From assembly GCA_019241915.1 (NCBI GenBank), contig JAFAWI010000242.1:1-15593 (forward strand): a stretch of 15,593 nt of DNA. Direction: 5' to 3'. Every line of letters begins with the position of its first letter. Within the stretch, counting starts at the first letter, position 1. Source of the DNA: Alphaproteobacteria bacterium. GTDB lineage: Bacteria; Pseudomonadota; Alphaproteobacteria; ATCC43930; CGMCC-115725. A program made the translations under genes and the position numbers. Below the pieces are notes generated by a model. That model was not told the DNA's origin. It did no database searches and saw nothing but the letters and a program-made list of their open reading frames with translations. Shown here piece after piece: positions 1-6,028 of this stretch.

Positions 1-44
1 CAGGGTGAAATCTGGTGGCGCTGCCGTCATGCAGCAATATTCGG

Positions 45-1172
45 TCAGATGCAGTAGGTCCGCAGCGGCGGGAAGCCGTTGAACCCGACCGAAGCGTAGC
101 TCGACGTGTAGGCGCCGGTCGATTGGATCTCGACCTTGTCACCGACCCGAAGCGCGAGCGGCATCCGGTAGTCGGCCTTCTCGTACAGGATGTCGGCGCT
201 GTCGCAGGTCGGGCCGGCAAGCACCACCGGTCCAGTCTCGCCGGCGCGGCCCGGCGTTTCGATCCGGTACTTGATGCTCTCGTCCATCGTCTCGGCGAGG
301 CCGTTGAACTTGCCGGCATCGAGATAGACCCAGCGCTTGCCGCCATCGCCCTTATCGGCGATCAGCACCACCTCGGTCTGGATGATCCCGGCATCGCCGA
401 CCAGCGAGCGGCCCGGCTCGACGATGATTTCGGGGAGTTGGTTGCCGAAGTGCTTGGTCAGCGCCGCGGTCACCGCCCCGGCGTAGCGGCTGACCGGCGA
501 GATGTCGCCGCGGTACTGCGCCGGGAACCCGCCGCCGATATTGACCATGCGCAGGTTGATGTCGGCCTTGGCGAGCAGCGAGAACATCGCCGCGGCCGAG
601 GCGACCGCGCCGTCCCACTGCCCGAGATCGGTCTGCTGCGAGCCGACATGGAACGAGACGCCGTAGGGGTCGAGCCCCCGATCGCGCGCGCGGCACAGCA
701 GCTTGACCGCCAGCTCCGGAGTGCAGCCGAACTTGCGCGACAGCGGCCACTCCGCACCCTCGCACGACACCAGGATGCGGCAGAACACCCGCGCACCGGG
801 CGCGGCGCGTGCCAGCTTGTCGAGTTCGGCCTCGCTGTCGAACGCGAACAGCCGCACCCCCGCCGCGTAGGCCGCGGCGATGTCGCGTTCCTTCTTGATC
901 GTGTTGCCAAACGATAACCGCTCGGCGGTCGCGCCATTGGCCAGGCACAGTGCGATCTCGGCCGGACTGGCAACGTCGAAATTGGACCCCATTTCCGCCA
1001 GCATCGCGACGATCTCCCGCGCCGGGTTCGCCTTGACCGCGTAGTAGACCGACGCGATCGGCAGATACCGGCGCAGCATGTCGTACGCCTTGGCGACGAC
1101 ATCGAGATCGACCACCAGGCAGGGCGTCTCGGGCACGGTTTCTGCAAGAAAACGGGAAATCTTCTTGTTCAT
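45..1172 (-). CDS. Ornithine (or lysine/ornithine) decarboxylase, PLP fold-type III
   Basis: Decarboxylates ornithine to putrescine, the first step of polyamine synthesis; related enzymes also accept lysine. The product is 375 aa, a normal length for short alphaproteobacterial enzymes of this group. Seen: the PLP lysine K47 in YYAVKANP, H175 in SFHVGSQQ, the glycine loop NIGGGFP (211-217), the phosphate-binding EPGR (252-255), and the catalytic cysteine C323 in GPTCDSADILY, with the usual tyrosine-rich C-terminus (AYTSSYASVGFNGF). The ATG at 1172 is chosen over the in-frame start at 1292 because the homologous N-terminus begins here (KISRFLAETVPETPCLVVDLD) and GGAAGGA lies about 10 bases upstream. 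The extension to 1292 overlaps the leader hairpin. The gene stands alone behind a long leader with an upstream ORF, suggesting post-transcriptional control. Substrate preference (ornithine versus lysine) cannot be decided here. The family call is firm. Confidence 0.94.
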   Translation of the reverse strand: MNKKISRFLAETVPETPCLVVDLDVVAKAYDMLRRYLPIASVYYAVKANPAREIVAMLAEMGSNFDVASPAEIALCLANGATAERLSFGNTIKKERDIAAAYAAGVRLFAFDSEAELDKLARAAPGARVFCRILVSCEGAEWPLSRKFGCTPELAVKLLCRARDRGLDPYGVSFHVGSQQTDLGQWDGAVASAAAMFSLLAKADINLRMVNIGGGFPAQYRGDISPVSRYAGAVTAALTKHFGNQLPEIIVEPGRSLVGDAGIIQTEVVLIADKGDGGKRWVYLDAGKFNGLAETMDESIKYRIETPGRAGETGPVVLAGPTCDSADILYEKADYRMPLALRVGDKVEIQSTGAYTSSYASVGFNGFPPLRTYCI

Positions 1173-1229
1173 TGACCGGGGATCCTTCCCAAACAGCAAG
1201 CTGACCAACTTTCTCGCCACCTCGCATCG

Positions 1230-1397
1230 GTCGCCGCCCTCGCGGGCAGGCGACTTCGATACGAAGCGCTCGAGCGGATTTGCCGCCGGCACGAAAACCG
1301 TACCGCAGCGGATTTTGGTTAGCTTAAACTGCTCGGATCGGTGACCCGGCTGCCCCGTCCGCGCAAGCGGGTGCCGCGCAGCGCGGCGTCAGGGCAG
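1230..1397 (-). ncRNA. Candidate structured 5' leader of the decarboxylase mRNA (speF-like)
   Basis: On the minus strand an outer helix CTGCCC/GGGCAG (1392-1397 with 1350-1355) encloses two hairpins: GCCGCG-CTG-CGCGGC (1373-1387) and CCGC-TTGC-GCGG (1359-1370). Together they resemble a three-way junction. Further down, 1230-1254 folds as GTCGCC, a bulged T, then GCCC closed by a GCGA tetraloop (GNRA type) and the matching GGGC-GGCGAC arm. The Rfam speF motif is known upstream of ornithine decarboxylase genes in alphaproteobacteria, so position supports the call. I cannot confirm a match to that model from memory, and GC-rich DNA forms helices by chance. The first part overlaps the upstream ORF; the second lies 57 bases before the decarboxylase ATG. 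Confidence 0.4.
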
Positions 1398-1429
1398 GGC
1401 TCGATGGCCCACACAGGGATTGCAACCAT
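1319..1429 (-). CDS. Candidate leader peptide (uORF) of the decarboxylase gene, 36 aa
   Basis: This short reading frame lies in the leader of the ornithine decarboxylase gene. It starts with ATG at 1429, preceded at 1435-1440 by GGGAGG with a 5-base spacer, a better ribosome binding site than most genes in the window have. It encodes MVAIPVWAIEPCPDAALRGT followed by a basic, serine-rich tail and stops with TAA at 1319, 146 bases before the decarboxylase ATG. It matches no family I recognise. Gammaproteobacterial speF is controlled by a leader peptide (SpeFL) that stalls ribosomes on ornithine. This peptide does not visibly resemble SpeFL, so an analogous role is inference from position and the strong binding site. 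A folded segment (1350-1397) lies inside the reading frame, so translation would compete with RNA folding. Confidence 0.5.
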   Translation of the reverse strand: MVAIPVWAIEPCPDAALRGTRLRGRGSRVTDPSSLS

Positions 1430-1556
1430 ATCGACCTCCCTCTCGGGACCGGCGGCCGCCTACAGAGCAGACAGGCCGGACTGCCAAAAAGGACGCGTTA
1501 CGTCGTTGCATAACCACCAAGGGCCATAGGCACGTGCGAGTGCGTCAACGCGCGGA

Positions 1557-1584
1557 TAGATACGCGCAAAAACATGGATTGCAA
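1557..1584 (-). promoter_or_regulatory. Candidate promoter for the decarboxylase transcript
   Basis: On the minus strand TTGCAA (1579-1584) is followed after 16 bases by TATCTA (1557-1562), a fair sigma-70-like pair. Transcription from here would give a leader of roughly 380 bases before the decarboxylase ATG, covering the upstream ORF and the foldable segments. It sits just downstream of the stop of the preceding minus-strand gene. Read by eye only. Confidence 0.35.
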
Positions 1585-1625
1585 GTAAAAATCCGTGACG
1601 AAATTTGTCGCCGGATGACGCGCGG

Positions 1626-1925
1626 CTACGGTGCCTCCTTCAGCGGAATCGTGCCGACCAACCGGCCGGTCGCGAGATCGATGACGACAAGCTCGACCGA
1701 GCCGTCTTCGAGGTCGACCTGCAGCACGATTCGCTCGGGGCCGGTGCTCATCGCCTCGATTGTCGAACCGTGCGGCAGCGACAGCGGCGGCGCGGTGAAG
1801 GCCGCCGCCGGCAGCGGGGCGCGATGCGACAACCGAACCGCAATCGCCGCGGCCAGCGCGGCAACACCGGCGACCAGCAGCGCGCCCATCGCCGCAACGA
1901 GAATCTTGAGGAAGCGCAGGTTCAT
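1626..1925 (-). CDS. Small single-pass membrane protein, DUF6476-like
   Basis: A 99-aa protein of unknown function. The N-terminus has one hydrophobic segment (about residues 5-31, LKILVAAMGALLVAGVAALA), so it is probably anchored with residues 32-99 on one face of the membrane. The soluble part has short beta-like stretches (ERIVLQVDLEDGSVELVVID) ending in LATGRLVGTIPLKE. Its size, architecture and position back-to-back with rluD fit the DUF6476 proteins of alphaproteobacteria; this assignment is from memory. The ATG at 1925 is chosen because the membrane segment begins right after it. The open frame running further upstream is only antisense to the neighbouring rluD-type gene. Only 15 bases separate its start from that gene's start, and no clear ribosome binding site is visible. 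Confidence 0.75.
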   Translation of the reverse strand: MNLRFLKILVAAMGALLVAGVAALAAAIAVRLSHRAPLPAAAFTAPPLSLPHGSTIEAMSTGPERIVLQVDLEDGSVELVVIDLATGRLVGTIPLKEAP

Positions 1926-1940
1926 ACCGCTACTGTCGCA

Positions 1941-2885
1941 ATGACCACGGCTTCGGTCACCATCGCCGACGGCTCGGCAGGCGAGCGGCTGGACCGTGCC
2001 TTGCAGACGCAGCTGCCGGAGCTGTCGCGCTCGCGCCTCAAGCAGCTGATCGTTTCGGGCCGCATCAGCGATGACGTTAACGTGATACGCGACCCCGCGC
2101 GCAAGGTGAAAGCGGGACAAACTTTTGTCGTAATTCTGCCCGATGCTGAGGATGCCGCGCCGCAGCCGCAGGCGATCCCGCTCGATATCCGGTTTGAGGA
2201 TGCCCATCTCATCGTCATCGACAAGCCGGCCGGGCTCGTCGTCCATCCCGCGCCCGGCAATCCCGATGGCACCCTCGTCAATGCGCTCATCGCGCATTGC
2301 GGCGCCAGCCTTGCCGGGATCGGCGGGGTGCGGCGTCCGGGCATCGTGCACCGGCTCGACAAGGACACAAGCGGTCTCGTCGTCGTCGCCAAGACCGACG
2401 CCGCGCACCGCGCGCTGTCGCGCGATTTCGCCGCGCGCCACATCGCGCGCGCCTATGCTGCCGTGGTCTGGGGCGTGCCGCTCCCGGCGGAGGGCGAGAT
2501 CAGCGGCAATATCGGGCGCAGCATGAGCGACCGGAAGAAGATGGCCGTGGTCGGCGACGCGCGCGGCAAGCCTGCGGTTACCCGCTATCGGGTCGAGCGG
2601 GCGTTTGGCGGCGATGTGGCCGCGCTGCTCGAATGCCGCCTGCTGACCGGCCGCACGCACCAGATTCGCGTCCATCTGGCGGCGCGCGGTCACCCGCTGA
2701 TCGGCGATTCGGTTTATGGCGGGCGCACCGGACGCGGCGGCGGCCGGCGGAGCGCTTTTCCGCGGCAGGCGCTGCATGCGCGGCATCTCGGCTTTCGTCA
2801 CCCGGCAAGCGGCGTGCATCTGGCGTTCGACAGCGCGCTGCCTGCCGACATCGCAGCGCTGCTGCAGAATTTAGAGAGACTTTAA
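1941..2885 (+). CDS. rluD: RluD-family 23S rRNA pseudouridine synthase
   Basis: Isomerises uridine to pseudouridine in large-subunit rRNA. E. coli RluD acts at 1911/1915/1917 in helix 69; the exact target here is inferred. The product is 314 aa. An S4 RNA-binding domain occupies about residues 13-70 (AGERLDRALQTQLPELSRSR). The catalytic domain has DKPAGLVVHP (94-103) and the signature HRLDKDTSGL (137-146) with catalytic D140. The conserved RLLTGRTHQIRVHL lies near residues 230-245. The ATG at 1941 fits the family N-terminus. The longer in-frame upstream region is antisense to the small membrane protein gene. No Shine-Dalgarno is visible, and the start is 15 bases from the divergent start, so its promoter must overlap coding sequence or the mRNA have a minimal leader. 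It is followed 95 bases later by rpoH, a typical alphaproteobacterial order. Confidence 0.93.
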   Translation: MTTASVTIADGSAGERLDRALQTQLPELSRSRLKQLIVSGRISDDVNVIRDPARKVKAGQTFVVILPDAEDAAPQPQAIPLDIRFEDAHLIVIDKPAGLVVHPAPGNPDGTLVNALIAHCGASLAGIGGVRRPGIVHRLDKDTSGLVVVAKTDAAHRALSRDFAARHIARAYAAVVWGVPLPAEGEISGNIGRSMSDRKKMAVVGDARGKPAVTRYRVERAFGGDVAALLECRLLTGRTHQIRVHLAARGHPLIGDSVYGGRTGRGGGRRSAFPRQALHARHLGFRHPASGVHLAFDSALPADIAALLQNLERL

Positions 2886-2887
2886 AC

Positions 2888-2916
2888 TGGACAAAAACCT
2901 ACTATTTTACTAGGGT
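2888..2916 (+). promoter_or_regulatory. Candidate rpoH promoter
   Basis: TGGACA (2888-2893) and TAGGGT (2911-2916) are separated by 17 bases in an AT-rich patch just after the rluD stop, about 65 bases before the rpoH ATG. The -10 is imperfect; TATTTT at 2903-2908 is an alternative. No clear CTTGAAA/CCCCAT heat-shock promoter was seen here. Confidence 0.4.
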
Positions 2917-2980
2917 ATGGGAACGCTCCAACGAAGGCTTGCGTTCTTCAAATGCGGCCGAGAAGGGGAACAATCAGTCG

Positions 2981-3862
2981 ATGCCAAACCTGTCCGTACC
3001 TTCGCTGTCCGGCGAGGGCAGCCTCACGCGGTATCTCCAGGAGATCCGCAGGTTTCCGATGCTCGAGCCCGACGAAGAGTTCATGCTCGCCAAGCGCTGG
3101 AAGGAGCATGAAGACCCGGAGGCGGCGCACCGCCTCGTAACCAGCCATCTGCGGCTCGTCGCCAAGATCGCGATGGGGTATCGCGGCTACGGCCTGCCGC
3201 TCTCCGAACTGATCTCGGAGGGCAATGTCGGCATGATGCAGGCGGTCAAGCGCTTCGATCCGGACCGCGGCTTCCGTCTGGCGACCTACGCGATGTGGTG
3301 GATTCGCGCGGCAATCCAGGAATACATCCTGCATTCGTGGTCGCTGGTGAAGATGGGCACCACCGCGGCGCAGAAGAAGCTGTTCTTCAACCTGCGCAAG
3401 TTGAAGGGCCAGCTGCAGGCGGTCGACGAAGGCGACCTGTCGCCCGAGAACCTCAGGAAGATCGCGACCGAGCTCGATGTGCCGGAAGCCGATGTCGTCA
3501 GCATGAACCGGCGGCTTGCCAGCCCCGATCATTCGCTCAACGCGCCGCTGCGCAGCGACAGCGAGGGCGAATGGCAGGATTGGCTGGTCGACGAATCCGA
3601 GAGCCAGGAGACCAAGCTCGGCGAGCGGCAGGAGCTAGGGCTACGCCGCGATCTGCTGGACAAGGCGATGAGCCATCTCAACGAGCGCGAGCGTCACATC
3701 CTCGGCGAGCGGCGGCTCAAGGACAATCCGACGACGCTCGAGGATTTGTCGCAGCAATACGGCATCTCGCGCGAGCGGGTGCGGCAGATCGAGGTTCGAG
3801 CCTTCGAGAAGCTGCAGAAGGCGATCAAGGCGGCGGCGATCGAGCGCCGGTTGGTCGCCTAG
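2981..3862 (+). CDS. rpoH: RNA polymerase heat-shock sigma factor RpoH (sigma-32)
   Basis: Directs RNA polymerase to chaperone and protease promoters under heat or misfolding stress. The product is 293 aa, normal for alphaproteobacterial RpoH. Region 2 spans about residues 50-120, with SHLRLVAKIAMGYRGYGLPL and the promoter-melting stretch RLATYAMWWIRAAIQEYIL. The RpoH-box QKKLFFNLR is at 131-139, the diagnostic element for this sigma class and a site for chaperone and protease control. Region 4 near the C-terminus has the helix-turn-helix LEDLSQQYGISRERVRQIEV. The ATG at 2981 follows GAGAAGGGGA and begins the expected MPNLSVPSLSGEGSLTRYLQ. Many alphaproteobacteria carry more than one RpoH; which paralogue this is cannot be decided. 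Its likely targets hrcA-grpE and dnaK lie 7-11 kb downstream in this window. Confidence 0.97.
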   Translation: MPNLSVPSLSGEGSLTRYLQEIRRFPMLEPDEEFMLAKRWKEHEDPEAAHRLVTSHLRLVAKIAMGYRGYGLPLSELISEGNVGMMQAVKRFDPDRGFRLATYAMWWIRAAIQEYILHSWSLVKMGTTAAQKKLFFNLRKLKGQLQAVDEGDLSPENLRKIATELDVPEADVVSMNRRLASPDHSLNAPLRSDSEGEWQDWLVDESESQETKLGERQELGLRRDLLDKAMSHLNERERHILGERRLKDNPTTLEDLSQQYGISRERVRQIEVRAFEKLQKAIKAAAIERRLVA

Positions 3863-3877
3863 GCGCGGCCGCGCGGC

Positions 3878-3893
3878 GCCCGGTTCGGCGGGC
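3878..3893. terminator. Weak hairpin between convergent rpoH and cyclase genes
   Basis: GCCCG (3878-3882) and CGGGC (3889-3893) can pair around a 6-base loop in the 33-base gap between the two convergent stop codons. There is no T-tract on either strand, so this is at best a weak or factor-dependent terminator. Confidence 0.25.
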
Positions 3894-3895
3894 CC

Positions 3896-5089
3896 TCAGC
3901 GTTCGGCGGCGCGGCGCCAGCCCTTGACGGTGCCGATGTTGCGCGCCTCGACCGGGGCGCTCTCGGCGAACTCCGACTGATCGTCGTCGCTCAGCTGCTG
4001 GTAAAATGCGTTGCTGACAAAAATTTCGCCTGGCTGCGCCTCGTTGAGCAGCCGCGCGGTCATATTGAGCGCGTCGCCGATAAAGCCGATATGCGAGTGC
4101 GCGAATGGGCGCAGCGGCATCAGGTTGAGCTGGCCGAGCGCAATGCCGATGTGCAGCCCGTGCTTTTCCTCGACCATGTCGATGTGGCGCTCCCAGCGCG
4201 CCGAGGTCGAGGCGCCGATGTCAAGCAGCGCCTTGGCGCAGCGCAGCGTATCGTCGATATAGCCGCTCTTGGCGTCGGGATAGCCGAACAGCGCCACTAC
4301 CTCGTCGCCGACGAATTGGTAGAACATCCCGCCGTACTCGTGGATTGCCTGGCGCGTCTGCGAATAGAACGCGGTCAGCACCTGCTGCACGACGCGCTGG
4401 TCGGGGGTGTCGTGGACATAGCGCGAGAACGAGCTGAGGTCGGCCATCACGATGGCGATGTCGGAATAGCTGCCCGGGCGCCAGATATCGTTGGCGCCGA
4501 GCCCCTCCTCGGTCTGCAGCCGCTTCAGGGTCCACGGGCTGAAATGCCAGAGCAGCGACGACGCCAGCACCTCGTAATAGGGCTCATCTCCGTACACCCC
4601 CTTCCAGTTGGCCTGCAGCATCGAGCGGTGCAGCTGGATGATGTTGTTTTCGCTGAGCGCCTCGATTGAGGCGCCGTAGCGTTTCTTGATGTCGGCGAGG
4701 AGCCGCGCCTCGTTCCACACCTCGACATCGAGGCTGGTGCAGACGCAATCGCGCAGCCGGGCCTGGAGCGCCGCTTCGTCGAGGTCGCGCACCACCACAA
4801 CCAGCCGGTTGCACGATGCGCGATGGTTGACCGCGTATTTGCGCCGCACGTTGCGCACCGCCTCGTCGAGCGACAGCCCGTATTTGATCTCGACGTAGTA
4901 CGAGGGCGCGCTCGGCAGCGCGACGACAATATCGGCGAACGCCCCCGGCGGCACGAGCTGGACCTCGCGCGCGATCCTTACGTCCCCGACCGACATGCCA
5001 TCGTCTTGAATGTGCTTCAGCCGGCACAATTCGCAGCAAAGTTCTTCGAGGAAAAGGCGAAGCTCCCCTTCAAATCCCTTGTGGCTCAT
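3896..5089 (-). CDS. Class III nucleotide cyclase with N-terminal PD-(D/E)xK nuclease-like domain
   Basis: A 397-aa, apparently soluble protein with two parts. Residues about 1-140 look like a restriction-endonuclease fold: an N-terminal helix with acidic residues (E9, E16), then A-D53-I-V-V-A-L, a short turn and YYV-E67-I-K69, i.e. a D-x(13)-E-x-K motif. After a linker (about 141-205) with SPWTLKRL, the C-terminal part is a class III adenylate/guanylate-type cyclase domain. Metal aspartates are D217 (VMADLSSFS) and D262 (FVGDEVVALFG); transition-state residues are N342 and R346 (GDALNMTARL). The usual purine-recognition lysine position, four residues before D262, is Q258, and the second specificity position, seven before N342, is G335. 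The nucleotide used is therefore uncertain. The ATG at 5089 follows TTGGGGGACA; the frame runs in from 5350 without a better start. No signal peptide or membrane segment is seen. It is convergent with rpoH and divergent from a GST gene. Role unknown. Confidence 0.85.
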   Translation of the reverse strand: MSHKGFEGELRLFLEELCCELCRLKHIQDDGMSVGDVRIAREVQLVPPGAFADIVVALPSAPSYYVEIKYGLSLDEAVRNVRRKYAVNHRASCNRLVVVVRDLDEAALQARLRDCVCTSLDVEVWNEARLLADIKKRYGASIEALSENNIIQLHRSMLQANWKGVYGDEPYYEVLASSLLWHFSPWTLKRLQTEEGLGANDIWRPGSYSDIAIVMADLSSFSRYVHDTPDQRVVQQVLTAFYSQTRQAIHEYGGMFYQFVGDEVVALFGYPDAKSGYIDDTLRCAKALLDIGASTSARWERHIDMVEEKHGLHIGIALGQLNLMPLRPFAHSHIGFIGDALNMTARLLNEAQPGEIFVSNAFYQQLSDDDQSEFAESAPVEARNIGTVKGWRRAAER

Positions 5090-5265
5090 TGTCCCCCAAC
5101 ACACGACGCCGACCAGGCGCAAGCTGTCATACGTTCGCAATATATCGGCCGACTGGCGGGCGTGATAGCCCGCATCGCGGCGGGCGTGCCGCCGGTTCGC
5201 GGACGCAGCGAAATTCTCTAAGATCGGCAACCTCGTCGTGACTTGGACAAGCGCAGGAGGCTCGG

Positions 5266-5988
5266 ATGCTCGAAGTCTGGTCGTGGCCGACGCCAAACGG
5301 CCACAAGGTTCACATCGCGCTCGAGGAGCTTGGCCTCGAATACACGGCAATCCCGGTGGATATCGGCGCGGGCGACCAGTTCAAGCCCGAATTCCTCAAG
5401 ATCACGCCGAACCACCGTATCCCGGCGATTCGCGATCCCGACGGGCCGGGCGGCAAGCCGTTCACGCTGTTCGAATCGGGCGCGATCCTGATCTATCTGT
5501 CCGAGAAAGCCGGCGGCCGGCTGATGCCCAAAGACCCGGCCGCACGCTACAAATGTCTCGAATGGATCATGTTCCAAATGGGCGGCATCGGCCCGATGTT
5601 TGGTCAGTGGAACCATTTTGGCGCCTATGCGCCCGAGCAGATTCCGTATGCGATCGAGCGCTACGCCAATGAAACCAGGCGGCTGACCCGCGTGCTGAAC
5701 AACCGGTTGTCCGAGACCCCATGGCTCGCCGGCGACGAGTACAGCATGGCCGACGTCATCACCTTCCCGTGGCTGCGCACCGCGACGACACCGTCGCCCC
5801 GCTTCGACCGGCGCGGCTATCTCGATCTCGGCGAATTTCCGGCGGTCAAGCGATGGTATGATGCGGTCGCCGCGCGGCCGGCGGTGCAGCGCGGCGTCAA
5901 GGTGCTCGCGGAAGGCCGCGACCAGAATGCGATCACCGCGGCCGAGCGCGAAGTCTATTTCGGCAAGACCCAGTTCCAGGTGCGGTAA
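5266..5988 (+). CDS. Glutathione S-transferase, YfcG/YghU-like (Nu class)
   Basis: A 240-aa cytosolic thioredoxin-fold enzyme using glutathione, probably as a disulfide-bond reductase or peroxidase like E. coli YfcG and YghU. The thioredoxin-like domain (about 1-87) has the Nu-class entry TPNGHKVHIALEE (9-21), the cis-proline region ITPNHRIPAIRDPDG and the glutathione gamma-glutamyl site FESGAILIYLSE. The all-alpha domain follows (about 95-210), with WLAGDEYSMADVITFPWLR, the N-capping motif of GSTs. Catalysis in this class uses a Thr/Asn near the N-terminus, and T9/N11 fit that. The ATG at 5266 follows a clear AGGAGG (5255-5260) with a 5-base spacer. It diverges from the cyclase gene across 176 bases and converges on the carboxylesterase. 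Physiological substrate unknown. Confidence 0.9.
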   Translation: MLEVWSWPTPNGHKVHIALEELGLEYTAIPVDIGAGDQFKPEFLKITPNHRIPAIRDPDGPGGKPFTLFESGAILIYLSEKAGGRLMPKDPAARYKCLEWIMFQMGGIGPMFGQWNHFGAYAPEQIPYAIERYANETRRLTRVLNNRLSETPWLAGDEYSMADVITFPWLRTATTPSPRFDRRGYLDLGEFPAVKRWYDAVAARPAVQRGVKVLAEGRDQNAITAAEREVYFGKTQFQVR

Positions 5989-5995
5989 CGAATAC

Positions 5996-6022
5996 GCCCC
6001 TCTCCCGCATGCGGGAGGGGGC
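5996..6022. repeat. REP-like palindrome / shared terminator hairpin
   Basis: A near-perfect hairpin, GCCCC(T)CTCCCGCA over TGCGGGAGGGGGC, with one bulged T, sits between the convergent GST and carboxylesterase stops and is followed by TTAAACTTAA. The CCCTCTCCCGCATGCGGGAG core is a dispersed palindrome common in many proteobacterial genomes; it gives the spurious peptide PLPHAGEG when translated. It may also act as a bidirectional terminator. Confidence 0.6.
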
Positions 6023-6028
6023 TTAAAC

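Larger units (their letters stand above)
1173..1625. other. Gene-poor interval: long leader region of the decarboxylase gene
   Basis: These 453 bases contain no long gene with family support. On the minus strand they hold a candidate promoter (1557-1584), a 36-codon upstream ORF (1319-1429) with a strong Shine-Dalgarno, and foldable RNA (1230-1397). The part nearest 1625 is AT-richer than the surroundings. No tRNA, insertion sequence or tandem repeat was seen. Confidence 0.7.

Noticed and set aside
1173..1292. Longer start for the ornithine decarboxylase
   Set aside because: The extension covers the leader hairpin and lacks homology-like sequence; ATG 1172 has a ribosome binding site and the family N-terminus.
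1536..1545. GAGTGC half-site resembling one arm of CIRCE
   Set aside because: No paired arm at the right distance, and it is not near a chaperone gene.
1926..2819. Long minus-strand open frame continuing upstream of the small membrane protein gene
   Set aside because: It is antisense to the rluD-type gene, arginine-rich, and has no domain signatures; only the part from 1925 downward looks like protein.
3896..5089. Complete antiphage cyclic-nucleotide signalling (Pycsar/CBASS-like) operon
   Set aside because: Only the cyclase fusion is present; the neighbours are rpoH and a GST, with no effector, sensor or nuclease partner gene beside it.
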